64,000 nt of DNA from Lobosporangium transversale (lineage: Eukaryota; Mortierellomycota; Mortierellomycetes; Mortierellales; Mortierellaceae), in the NCBI RefSeq assembly GCF_002105155.1, contig NW_019028989.1, forward strand, positions 806,001 to 870,000. Reading direction: 5' to 3'. The notes under the pieces were generated by a model. That model made no database searches, was not told where the DNA came from, and worked only from the letters and a program-made list of their open reading frames with translations. The position numbers were made by a program, and so were the translations under genes. The stretch's first letter is position 1. Every line of letters begins with the position of its first letter. Below, piece by piece: positions 12,592 to 22,309 of this stretch.

Positions 12592-14643
12592 TTAATAAAA
12601 AATTGGGTTCTTCCTTGATGTACTGTTGCACTATGATGTGCTTTCGAATATGAGCTGATGCAATGTGAAATGTGAGTCAAATATTGTAAATGAACGACTA
12701 CGGAAAAAAGCAATAAGTGAAATATAAGAAAATTAATTGTGGATCAAGTCTGGATGATCAATCTACTTTGTCTGTAACAGGCATTACACGTCCAAATTTA
12801 GTGGCGCAGCTCTTTGATCTTTTTTGGTGTGCCTCTTTGATCCAACATGAAAACCATGTGCTTCTCTAGAAAATGGCATGTAGAGAAGAAATGGCCTGAA
12901 AGCATTCGGTCGGCTAAAGAAGACTGGTTCCGACATTCCTACCGGCTTTTTGCTGTACTCCACGTCCAACTTTTGTCCAAGAGACGCCTTGGTATCATAT
13001 TGGATAAGTAGCAGGCAATTTTCGAATTTTTTTTTTTTTTTTTTTTTTGCTCATACTTTCAAGCAATTGAGCTAATTCAGAAATGTTCAATAGTTGAATA
13101 TGCATGTTGCGATGGATTTGTCGGAATGGAGGCACTCATTCAGTGACTTTGGGATAAAAAAACATTGAACAAGACTGAAGATGCTATTGAGTGTACATGT
13201 TTCAATCTGGTGGCGCACCTGCCAAGGCAAGACTCGAGCTCAAGAGCAAGAACAATAAAAGCTCTGTCTTCTCATTATGAAAGATATAACCATGGTAGTC
13301 CCAGAAAGGTTTATTTTGATTCCCAAGATGAACGATATGGTGTTGATGAGTAGTTGTGATAATATAATGAGTAAATAATAAAAAGGCACCAGACTCTTCG
13401 CCTGTCTGCCGCGAAGCAGACAGCCCAAGGCGCACCACGTGGAGGTGGGCTAGTTGCGCGCCCCCTGGCCCAGGAACCTAGGGCAGTCTATCAACACGCA
13501 CCATCGTCGGGTCCAACCCGCCATTCTCAGCCCGCAGCGTCCTGCAGGCCGACGATGGAACTCGTTGGACAAAGGGTAGCACTCTCTACCGTGCTAACAC
13601 ACCGCTTTAGAGACCGTTAGAGAGGGGAAAGAGAGGTCTTTCTATACGTTATCAGGACCTAGTGGCTTCATTTGTCATCAATCTTTGACATCGATTGTGG
13701 GATCTTTTTTTTCCGTACGAAAAGCGCTTCGCAATTTGGAGGTTTTTTCATCTTTTCTTTCAAGAAGATGCAGCCCCCTTTCCCTGTAATGCTATTGAAT
13801 GAAAATGCATTAAATTTCTCTTCATACTGTGAGATATCGAATAAGCATCCATATGGCTATAATCCTGTCTGCTTTTGTTCCTCTCTTGACAATCAAGAAG
13901 ATCGCCATTCTTTTTAATTTTATTTTATTTGCAGCTAGCTTGGTAAGGCTGAAAGACAATAAAGCGAAGTGCATTTTTGCATTTTCAGGATAGTAGGATT
14001 GGCGTTATAAATTTTATTAGATGTTCCACACCATTAAGGCACAGTCGACAGCAATCTGAATGAAAAAAGCAAACCACTGACCTACTTTTCGCTCAGCGCT
14101 GGTGGCAAAAAGGACAAAGGCAAAAAGAAGGCAAGGCTCTAAGCTCAGACTGACGTACATAAGCACCTCTTTCTTCTCCTTTTCTCGAGTTCCTCGCCGC
14201 ATTTTTTACAGGATGGTATTAGTACGAACTAGCTGCTTCTGGTGGTCTGTTCATGATGTTGTTCATGATGTTCCTATGTTATATGGGATGATGCTAAAGC
14301 TCAATAGTGCAACCAGTCCTGATGGACTTGCTCTACACCATGGGGTGCCCCAGATCACTTCCACATGGCACGTCCTGAGCTGTCTGCTTAGCTGCAGGCG
14401 GGCGAAGGGTCTGGTAGCTCTTTATTGGTATGGTTTATATTCTGTTTTTCATAAAACAATATCATCTCTTCTATTTATGGTTGCTCAATACATTTGTAAG
14501 GTATGGTGTCATTATCTACCGTAACTCAATGGAACAAAAGGAATGAAAAGCATGCTCATTACAATTTTTTTTAGTAGATCATCCGCCACCTTATATAAAC
14601 ATTGAGTGAAGAGCACAGTATGCACCATATAGACTCATACATA
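12592..14643. other. gene-poor accessory stretch left of the inverted-repeat unit
   Basis: No supported gene. It holds a T-run at 13,026-13,049, the GC-rich stem-loop patch listed separately at 13,398-13,660, and several short frames without family resemblance (for example 12,784-12,969 - and 14,102-14,524 +). The base composition changes abruptly at about 13,390 and again at about 13,640, which suggests inserted sequence. Confidence 0.5.
13398..13660. other. GC-rich block of nested stem-loops, possible structured RNA or short element
   Basis: Several perfect or near-perfect inverted pairs follow one another. CTGTCTGC (13,402-13,409) pairs with GCAGACAG (13,416-13,423) across a 6-nt loop. 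GGCGCA (13,429-13,434) faces TGCGCGCC (13,455-13,462), with CCAC/GTGG inside. CCTGG faces CCAGG nearby. CCATCGTCGG (13,501-13,510) pairs with CCGACGATGG (13,549-13,558). Surrounding DNA is A/T-rich, so the block stands out. I see no tRNA-type A or B boxes, no hammerhead core and no coding frame with a known motif. Strand is undecided. Confidence 0.45.
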
Positions 14644-15485
14644 TCACTCTTAGTGTGCTTGTATGTCTATTAAGTTTTCTGTCTGGTTGTATAACACTAG
14701 GGACCCCCTACGCCGGAAAAAATACCTCGCATGGTTGGTGCCAGGTCTGAAAACAATAATAATGCACATACCATGCATGAAAGATAGGGTCTTTAATACT
14801 ATGACTATTGTTATGTTCAACTCATGCGGACTCTCCGGAATCAACTTGCGATCACAACTGCCACTCATGCTCTGTTGCCAAGGTCTTGAAAAGGGATACA
14901 AACCCCTTCTTCCTTACTCTCATAATCGCTCACATCCTTTCAATACTTTCTTTCGCCGTAAATGTCCATTACATCTAAATCACGCACAGGCATTTCACCA
15001 TTCACTTCAACATAGATATATGTATCACCTTGGGTATGATATGTTGGTGTAGTTCCCTCTGGTTTCCACAGGGCCAACAAACTCTATTAGCGGTGGTTAC
15101 CAACCCAGATATATCAAGGGAACGCAAGAAGACGAGGAAGCAAACGATGTGACAAACCAAGTCTTGCCGAGCTGTACAAGAAAAGATCAAGTTAGTCAAG
15201 CTCCATGGCGCGGTAGAATGAATCAACTCAGATTGCCCTCCTTTCAAGTCGAGGCTACGGCGGCGAATATTATCACTGCTATTAGACCAGTCAATAAATA
15301 GACAATACAATGGGCTCCCAAGAGGATGCTAGGGTCACGCGAAAGTCTTCATGAGTTTTTTATTTGCACAAATAAAGAAGCCAGGATAGCTCCATGACAG
15401 TTTAGTTTTCGGTCATTTATTTCGACATTAAAATGAAATTTCAAGACAATGCCCATGGATTGCTGGATTTTAGCCCATTTATAAT
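14644..15485 (+). repeat. left arm of long inverted repeat (842 bp)
   Basis: Matches the complement of 20,326-21,168. It begins TCACTCTTAGTGTGCTTG and ends at CCCATTTATAAT. The short frames inside it are mirrored exactly in the other arm because the DNA is duplicated. They show no codon or family evidence of being genes. Confidence 0.92.
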
Positions 15486-16392
15486 GAAGGGAAACTATTA
15501 ATCAGCTGATGTGCCCGTATTTAGCCTTTGCCATGGTATGCTAATTTCTAGGACATGGTTGACCAATAGGAACGAGCATGTGGAGTATGTATTGATGGGC
15601 AATGCGCGTCTTTCTTTAGAAGCATAATGAAATTTTTTTGAGAACTTGGCCATAAAAGATAAACCTGTTATCGTACACCAGATTTATATCGCTTCCAGCA
15701 CAGGGCCTCCCCTTGCCTCTGGCACTACTGCGCTTGGTTTGTACACTATCGTCCTTACAAATGGGTCTCATTACCGGACGAGACTATTGATCTAACAGCT
15801 GTAGACTTGTTCATAAACTTACCATCAGTTGAGGCCATATACTTGTCATCATATACAGTAGAAACACTTATCAATATCCCCTATATGGCTATCATATGTA
15901 GCCACTCGCTCATTATCGTCCTTAATCACAATGGCCTCTTTTTACATCTTGGGTTTATTATGCCCCAATTTCACATCCAAAACCTCATCGAATCCCGTCA
16001 CCGCCATTCGCATCCCTGCATCAAAAAAGAAAAAGTGGAGGAGTAATTGGGCTCACCGTACTGTACCAACCGGGTCTTGCAAAGGCGGATTTAAGCCCTC
16101 AAGGAGGTCAGGACTTGGTCATTTGTCACGGAACTTTCCACCTTTGCGAGAAGCTCGGCCTCCCACATGGCACCTCGTTGGCACACGGACCATCCACTAG
16201 TGATATCACCTTGAGCTACAAAAACTTTGCAGGGGGGTTTGATTTAGCTCATCAGACCGTGGAGCACTTGACTGGGTAGGAAGGTTTCCTAGGGACTCAC
16301 CAATGGAAAGGCTTATCCGTAGCTTTAAAAGGAAACCATTGTCTACGGCCCCCTATTGTACACTACAACCTGCACCGCAAAGCTGCGGAGGG

Positions 16393-16423
<31 letters not shown>

Positions 16424-16617
16424 TCTATGTTATGTCTATTGACTTCTCTAGGATGGTAATTTCAATAAGAAAGACGTAGATTTGTTGTGCTTCCCATAGG
16501 ACTTGAGGTTTGCCATAAAGCCGACTTACTGTGGTTACAAGCCTTGGAAGTATTCTGTTCTGTTTGCACCCTAATATCATTTTTCTATCCGGACATAACA
16601 GAAAGTGACTAGCCACA

Positions 16618-16650
<33 letters not shown>

Positions 16651-17464
16651 CGTGCCTGCTTTAATCAGTGGATCCCAAGTGCGATTGTGCAAATTATAAG
16701 AAGTAAGTCGTATTAATCGCACTTGGCCATCTATACCGACTATTTCCAGCCTTCCTTTGTCCAATATAGGCGGGTTTCAGTGAAGTGGCACCTCGCAGTG
16801 GATAATCTCCCTCGTAATGCTCTGCTTTAGCTGGAGGACAGACTTCTTGAAGCCATCGATACCAACTTTTCTTGATAATTGGAGTAGAGATGTATGCCTT
16901 CTCCGTCGGCCCCACAAGCTGATGGCCAGTATTTAGAGTTGCGGGTTTCTCGGGCCCAAAGTGGCAGGTAAAATGCAGCTTTATTCCTCTAGAGATCATC
17001 ACGAATCAACCCCGTCTTTGGTAGTGAAACACCTCAATCCATTCCCTGGGCCCTCGACTGACCTAATTGAAGTCTCTGTCCTAAGGGAGAACAACTACCG
17101 TCTTTGCATTTTGCAATTATGCTTTACGTAGCTTAGAATTGCAGAAAGCTGTGTACGAATCTTTACCAAACTGATATTGATGCCCCGTCTTATTAAAAAT
17201 AATGAGCTTTCACCAACACTGGCATGCGAAAAGTGCCTTGCAAGGAGAGGAGGAGCTGGCATCGAATGATTAAAAACCGGCACTGTCATGGCCGCTTGGC
17301 TGTTACAAGCAAGCTTTTTATTTAAACCGAGCTATTTCTTTTTTACCTACTCCAGAGCTATTTCAACCATCAAATCAGTCAAGCATCCCAAAAAACGATA
17401 CAAAATTGGTCAATCAGTCCTGAGTGTGTCTAACGCCCTTATTTAGCGCTTAAGGTACTTTTAT
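15486..17464. other. interior of the inverted-repeat unit, no gene recognised
   Basis: This is about 2 kb between the left arm and the 3' end of the LRR gene. It has an A-run at 16,394-16,421 and a T-run at 16,622-16,650, and nothing with recognisable coding character. A 102-codon frame at 16,694-17,002 (-) repeats the words 'KPATLNTGH' and 'KPAYIGQRKAGNSRYRW' loosely, but I cannot place it. Confidence 0.5.
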
Positions 17465-20097
17465 TTATTGAGTTATAACCGCGTTTTCCTTGAGTGCTTC
17501 TAAAATTGCCAAAGCTGTTTCATCCCCAACTGAGTTGGATCCCAAGTCCAAATTCGTTAAAGTTGCATTGGTCTTGAGCGCTTCTGACAATGCCAGAGCT
17601 CCTTCTTTTCCAATTGAGTTGTCCCACAAGTCCAAATTCGTTAAAGTTGCATTAGTCTTGAGCGCTTCTGACAATGCCAGAGCTCCTTCTTTTCCAATTG
17701 AATTGTCCCGCAAGTTCAAAGTTGTTAAAGTTGCATTGGTCTTGAGCGCTTCTGACAATGCCAGAGCTCCTTCTTTTCCAATTGAGTTGCGCCCCAAGTT
17801 CAAAGTTGTTAAAGTTACATTGGTCTTGAGCGCTTCTGACAATGCCAGAGCTCCTTCTTCTCCAATTGAGTTGTCCCACAAGTCCAAATTCGTTAAAGTT
17901 GCATTGGCCTTGAGCGCTTCTGACAATGCCAGAGCTCCTTCTTCTCCAATTGAGTTGCCCCACAAGTTCAAAGTCGTTAAAGTTGCATTGGTCTTGAGCG
18001 CTTCCGACAATGCCTGAGCTCCTTCTTTTTCAATTGAGTTGCTCCCCAAGTTCAAATTCGTTAAAGTTGCATTGGTTTTGAGTGCTTCTAACAATGCCAG
18101 AGCTGCCAGAGCTCCTTCTTTTCCAATTGAGTTCCACTCCAAGTTCAAAGCCGTCAATGCCGTGCTAGCCTTGAGTGAATTTACGAGTCCTTGTAATCCA
18201 ATGGCTCCAGCCGATTTAGCGTTCACCTCATAGGTTAGCTTATGAAGGTGTGATGATCTTCTGGGCTGTAAACTGAGAAGCTTTATGAGATCCAGAGATA
18301 GAGTAATATGGATTGTTTTCATATTACCGAGCTCTATGATGCGAATAAGTCTTTCATATCGCGCGGATGTTAAAGGTACTTTTATGTCGGTGTTTCCTTG
18401 AGTCCGTATAAGCCCAAGTCGAAGATTCGATACATTCGACATCGCCAAAGCATTCTCAAATACTTCAAGATCGATCTCTGTCCAATCCCAACCGAATGTG
18501 ATATCCAAGTCGTAAATACATCTTGCAGTGGTTAGGGCATCGAAAAACCCTCTAGCTCTGTCTCTGGATGCCAATGTGATAACCACTTTACCAAGATGCG
18601 CGTTATATTTACCACTATTCATCTCCACTGCATTTACAAATGCTTTTTGTTCTTTTTCCTCATATATTGAACGACAGTGGGCGAGACAAACCCATTTGGC
18701 ACGGCCTGTTTCGGTCATGATCCTGTACAAATCCCCAAATTGCTTGTCTTCATCATTAGTTCGAAGGTATGTGCCAACGTTTTGAAAATCAGATCCTTCC
18801 AGTCCATCAGAGTCGTCGATTGTAGTAATATTGCTCAAGGTTGAGTCCTCCTTAGAGAGTGCTTCCATATAGTCGATTGAACAATCAATGTCGGCATCTA
18901 TCAAATCTGGGGATGGTGCCAGAGATGCAGACGAGGACATTCCTAGCTTGAGCCACTGTAAAAGGATGAACATGTGCTTTCCATACTTGCAGAAGAATTC
19001 TGTGCCGCTTGGGATCTCATACCCACCATGTTTGATGATATGGAATGGGCTCTGACTATTCTTGCTTATCATTTCAGTGTGGTCTCCACATTCACATAGA
19101 AAATGAAGACGGAACTTGTTCTTCAAGACATTCATTTGGTCCCACTTGGTGTGATCGACAGGTATAATGATAAATAGTCGGGGAGTTGAATATCCGTGAA
19201 GCTCGATATTCTGGGTGAGAATACCATCAACATGCTGTTGAAGCAAGGCAAGTTTGTCGAGGCTTTGATGCTGCACTTTGTCATCCTTCTCCTTAGCTTC
19301 CAATTGCATCCTAGCCATATTATATTGCAGTTTAAGCATCTCAATGTCTTTCTCTTTAGCCTCCAATGTCAGGTTAAGCATTTTATCTTTCAGTTTAAGC
19401 AGCTCGCTGTCCTTTTCTTTGGTTTCCAGTAGTAGATTAATCATCTTATCGTCCTTCTCTTTGGCCTCCAAGAGTAAATCCGCAACTTTCTCAAGGTTAG
19501 AGTTGACCACCTCGATTTGTGCATTGCCATGGGTAATAAGGAATGAATTGAAAGATTGAATCAAGTCTGATAATGGTAAAAGAGTATCCTGAGAGGCCTG
19601 CTTTGCCGACTTTCTCAATGTAGGCAAGTGGATGACGGTGTTATGATTGCTGTTGCTATTGCGGCTGCAGTTGGTATTGATGCTGCTGATATTGCTGGTA
19701 TTGCTGGTGTTGTTGGTGCTGATGTTGTCGCTGTTGCCTAACTGCGGCGCTTCTGTAATGACATCCAGGATCTTGTAAGGATAGAATGCAATGCATGGAG
19801 GCTCTACCCTAATAAAGTAAATCGCGTCAGATTGAATTTTTTTCGTTCGCTTTCCAAAGATAACTGATAGAGCGCACCATAATCAGTTACATACCTGTTC
19901 CCATTAGGGTCTATGAGGAATGGGATGGGAAGTTCCTCCAGCTCGAATCGCTGTGCATCTGGAAACATGTCTCGAATGTCTTGCAGACTCACATGGCAGG
20001 ATGAGTCGGCATTGCTTGCGAAGGTAGAAGCAATCCTGACACAAACTTTTTTAATAATGCCAGCCCTTCGGAATTGTTGGTATTGATGCTCCGTCAT
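17465..20097 (-). CDS. LRR protein (ribonuclease-inhibitor type) with Mortierella-type N-terminal module
   Basis: Model: complement(join(17465..19808, 19895..20097)), 848 aa. The 86-bp intron (GTATGT...TTAG) keeps frame and joins 'IPFLIDPNGNR' to 'VEPPCIAFYPYKILDV'. The N-terminal block (DIRDMFPDAQRFELEELPIPF) matches, from memory, a head module common in Mortierella proteins. Next come an Asn/Ser-rich linker and a heptad-like coiled coil with four EAKEKD/ETKEKD units. A module with 'YSTPRLFIIIPVD', 'RLHFLCECGDH' and 'GTEFFCKYGKH' follows. The C-terminus has about eight 28-residue LRRs of the pattern TxLxLxxNSIGxEGAxALSEALKxNA. It lacks NACHT or kinase motifs. A recognition or scaffold role is an inference. 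It lies wholly inside the inverted-repeat unit and has no frame damage. Confidence 0.85.
17466..18170. repeat. 84-bp tandem array encoding the LRRs
   Basis: About eight head-to-tail units of 84 bp, each encoding one 28-residue LRR. Units are far more alike at DNA level than LRR folding demands, including synonymous sites. The first unit on the coding strand (about 18,090-18,170) has three extra residues. The opposite strand is also open for 175 codons because of the repeated composition. Confidence 0.9.
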
Positions 20098-20325
20098 GTC
20101 GGTAGAAATTCGATGGATGAGGACAGAATGAAAGGTTTCATTTCTCTTTTGTGCACCCTTTTTCTTAAAGCCCTACTGTTACTTTCTAACCACAACAATA
20201 AATGACGTGTTCCTTCTCTGGGCAAAATTGGTGAGCCACCTCCTTGTGTGCATTTTGTGGATATCACACCTTTTCCCATTCAGTTGTCGCTTTATCCCTT
20301 CGTCCGTAACAAGGGCAAATTTGCC

Positions 20326-21168
20326 ATTATAAATGGGCTTAAAATTCAGCAATCCATTGGCATTGTCTTGAAATTTCATTTTAATGTCGAAATAAATGAC
20401 CGAAAACTAAATTGTCATGGAGCTATCCTGGCTTCTTTATTTGTGCAAATAAAAAACTCATGAAAACTTTCGCGTGACCCTAGCATCCTCTTGGGAGCCC
20501 ATTGTATTGTCTATTTATTGACTGGTCTAATAGCAGTGATAATATTCGCCGCCGTAGCCTCGACTTGAAAGGAGGGCAATCTGAGTTGATTCATTCTACC
20601 GCGCCATGGAGCTTGACTAACTTGATCTTTTCTTGTACAGCTCGGCAAGACTTGGTTTGTCACATCGTTTGCTTCCTCGTCTTCTTGCGTTCCCTTGATA
20701 TATCTGGGTTGGTAACCACCGCTAATAGAGTTTGTTGGCCCTGTGGAAACCAGAGGGAACTACACCAACATATCATACCCAAGGTGATACATATATCTAT
20801 GTTGAAGTGAATGGTGAAATGCCTGTGCGTGATTTAGATGTAATGGACATTTACGGCGAAAGAAAGTATTGAAAGGATGTGAGCGATTATGAGAGTAAGG
20901 AAGAAGGGGTTTGTATCCCTTTTCAAGACCTTGGCAACAGAGCATGAGTGGCAGTTGTGATCGCAAGTTGATTCCGGAGAGTCCGCATGAGTTGAACATA
21001 ACAATAGTCATAGTATTAAAGACCCTATCTTTCATGCATGGTATGTGCATTATTATTGTTTTCAGACCTGGCACCAACCATGCGAGGTATTTTTTCCGGC
21101 GTAGGGGGTCCCTAGTGTTATACAACCAGACAGAAAACTTAATAGACATACAAGCACACTAAGAGTGA
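20326..21168 (-). repeat. right arm of long inverted repeat (843 bp)
   Basis: Inverted copy of 14,644-15,485. Differences are limited to the inner ~70 bp: for example GACAATTT against GACAGTTT, CCAATGG against CCCATGG, and one extra A before GCCC. Sequence beyond 20,326 toward the LRR gene is unrelated to that beyond 15,485. The A/T-rich, T-run-containing DNA outside begins at 21,169. Confidence 0.92.
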
Positions 21169-21828
21169 CAAATAATTTTTTTTTTCTACGTGAGTAAACT
21201 GGAGGATACTGATCAAACAATCAAACAGCTGACGTGCTTCTTTTTTGTCTGCACATGCCTTCTTGCATCGCGAGTTTTTTTTATTGTTTCGAGAATATTT
21301 GGCGGTACATGCATGGAATGGGGCGTGGATTCCTTTTTTGTTCATCAATCACTATCAGTTGTGTGTACACGAACATGCACCAGGCTATTGAATAAATAGC
21401 TGAAGCAACTCTTTGGTTTCTGCACACGTAGAATGCATTTTGCATCGCGGCGTTTTTTTTCGTCTTCTAGGCTATTTCATTTTACTCCAAGCAATAAGCG
21501 CATGCAACTACATCACTCCTATCTCCGCCATTGATGCCGGGACCTGAGAGCCAACGAATATCTCTGCTATAATGCAATAGTACTTAAGCTGTTGGAGCAA
21601 AGAGCGACATCTGAACCCATTCTCTCATACAAAAGACTTTTTTTTTCTTTTGTTGTTAGTTTTGACAAGGGTGTAATCACCTGTTTCAAAACCAGCTCCT
21701 ACACACCGAGTCAAATCTGTCAATGTATTGTATTATTCATTACCCCTGTTCAAAATTATAAATCTTCTTTTATTCATTAAATTCCTCACAAAGCACAAAG
21801 CAAGGGCCAGTGCAAACAAAAGAAACTG

Positions 21829-21861
<33 letters not shown>

Positions 21862-22309
21862 TGTAACAAAGGATCGACATCGACACTGTATGCTGTATCT
21901 GGAGATGATTTTCGAATGCTCACTTTGGTATCTCAATGCTATTGTTTCTGCTATTGACTGGGACAAAACCCCAATCCAAACAAAGGAACTGAATAAAGAT
22001 TGATGTGGCCTGTGAAGCAAAGGATCGACATCACAACTATATGAGACAATGTTAAAATTCATCATCAATCCAGGATATAAAAAGGGATCATTGTCTTCCT
22101 CCTTTCCCGCTCGCTCACTCCAAAGTCCCATTCCTTTTACCACTGCCACTTGTTCCTGTATCTTCTCCTCAATATCCTTTATCTATTCACTTTGGATCTT
22201 TAAGCCATAAAAAAGCTCATCCACTTATACATTTGCCGCTCTTTTTTTTATTTTTCATCTCTTTCATCATTTTTTCCTTTTTTCTTTCTCTTTCGCTTAG
22301 ATATTGACC
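21169..22309. other. spacer between inverted-repeat unit and PIN-Fanzor relic
   Basis: No coding region is supported. The phrase AAAGGATCGACATC occurs twice (about 21,867 and 22,019). An A-run lies at 21,829-21,858. The last ~200 bp (from about 22,090) is pyrimidine-rich and ends at CTTTCGCTTAGATATTGACC just before an ATG, typical of a fungal promoter and leader, so the relic may have kept its own promoter. Confidence 0.5.

Larger units (their letters stand above)
14644..21168. mobile_element. 6.5-kb unit bounded by long inverted repeats, carrying an LRR gene
   Basis: Arms of 842 bp (14,644-15,485) and 843 bp (20,326-21,168) are inverted copies. Over the outer ~670 bp their translated frames are identical, and only a few substitutions and a one-base gap appear near the inner ends. 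The outer tips read TCACTCTTAGTGTG. The unit contains a two-exon LRR gene on - and about 2 kb of non-coding DNA. I find no transposase gene and no clear target-site duplication: the flanks are CATACATA on the left and CAAATAAT on the right. It could be a non-autonomous TIR transposon with a captured gene. It could also be an inverted segmental duplication, or two independent insertions of one repeat in opposite directions. Confidence 0.6.

Noticed and set aside
12784-12969. 61-codon frame on - upstream of the SAP gene
   Set aside because: Too short, no motif, no splice partner found; no reason to prefer it over chance.
14663-15310. Open frames (129, 83, 102 codons) in the left inverted arm, mirrored at 20,502-21,162
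   Set aside because: They exist twice only because the DNA is duplicated; three overlapping frames on both strands and no family resemblance argue against genes.
17490-18017. 175-codon open frame opposite the LRR array
   Set aside because: It is antisense to the repeated LRR units; its openness follows from the repeat composition, and it has no start context or motif.
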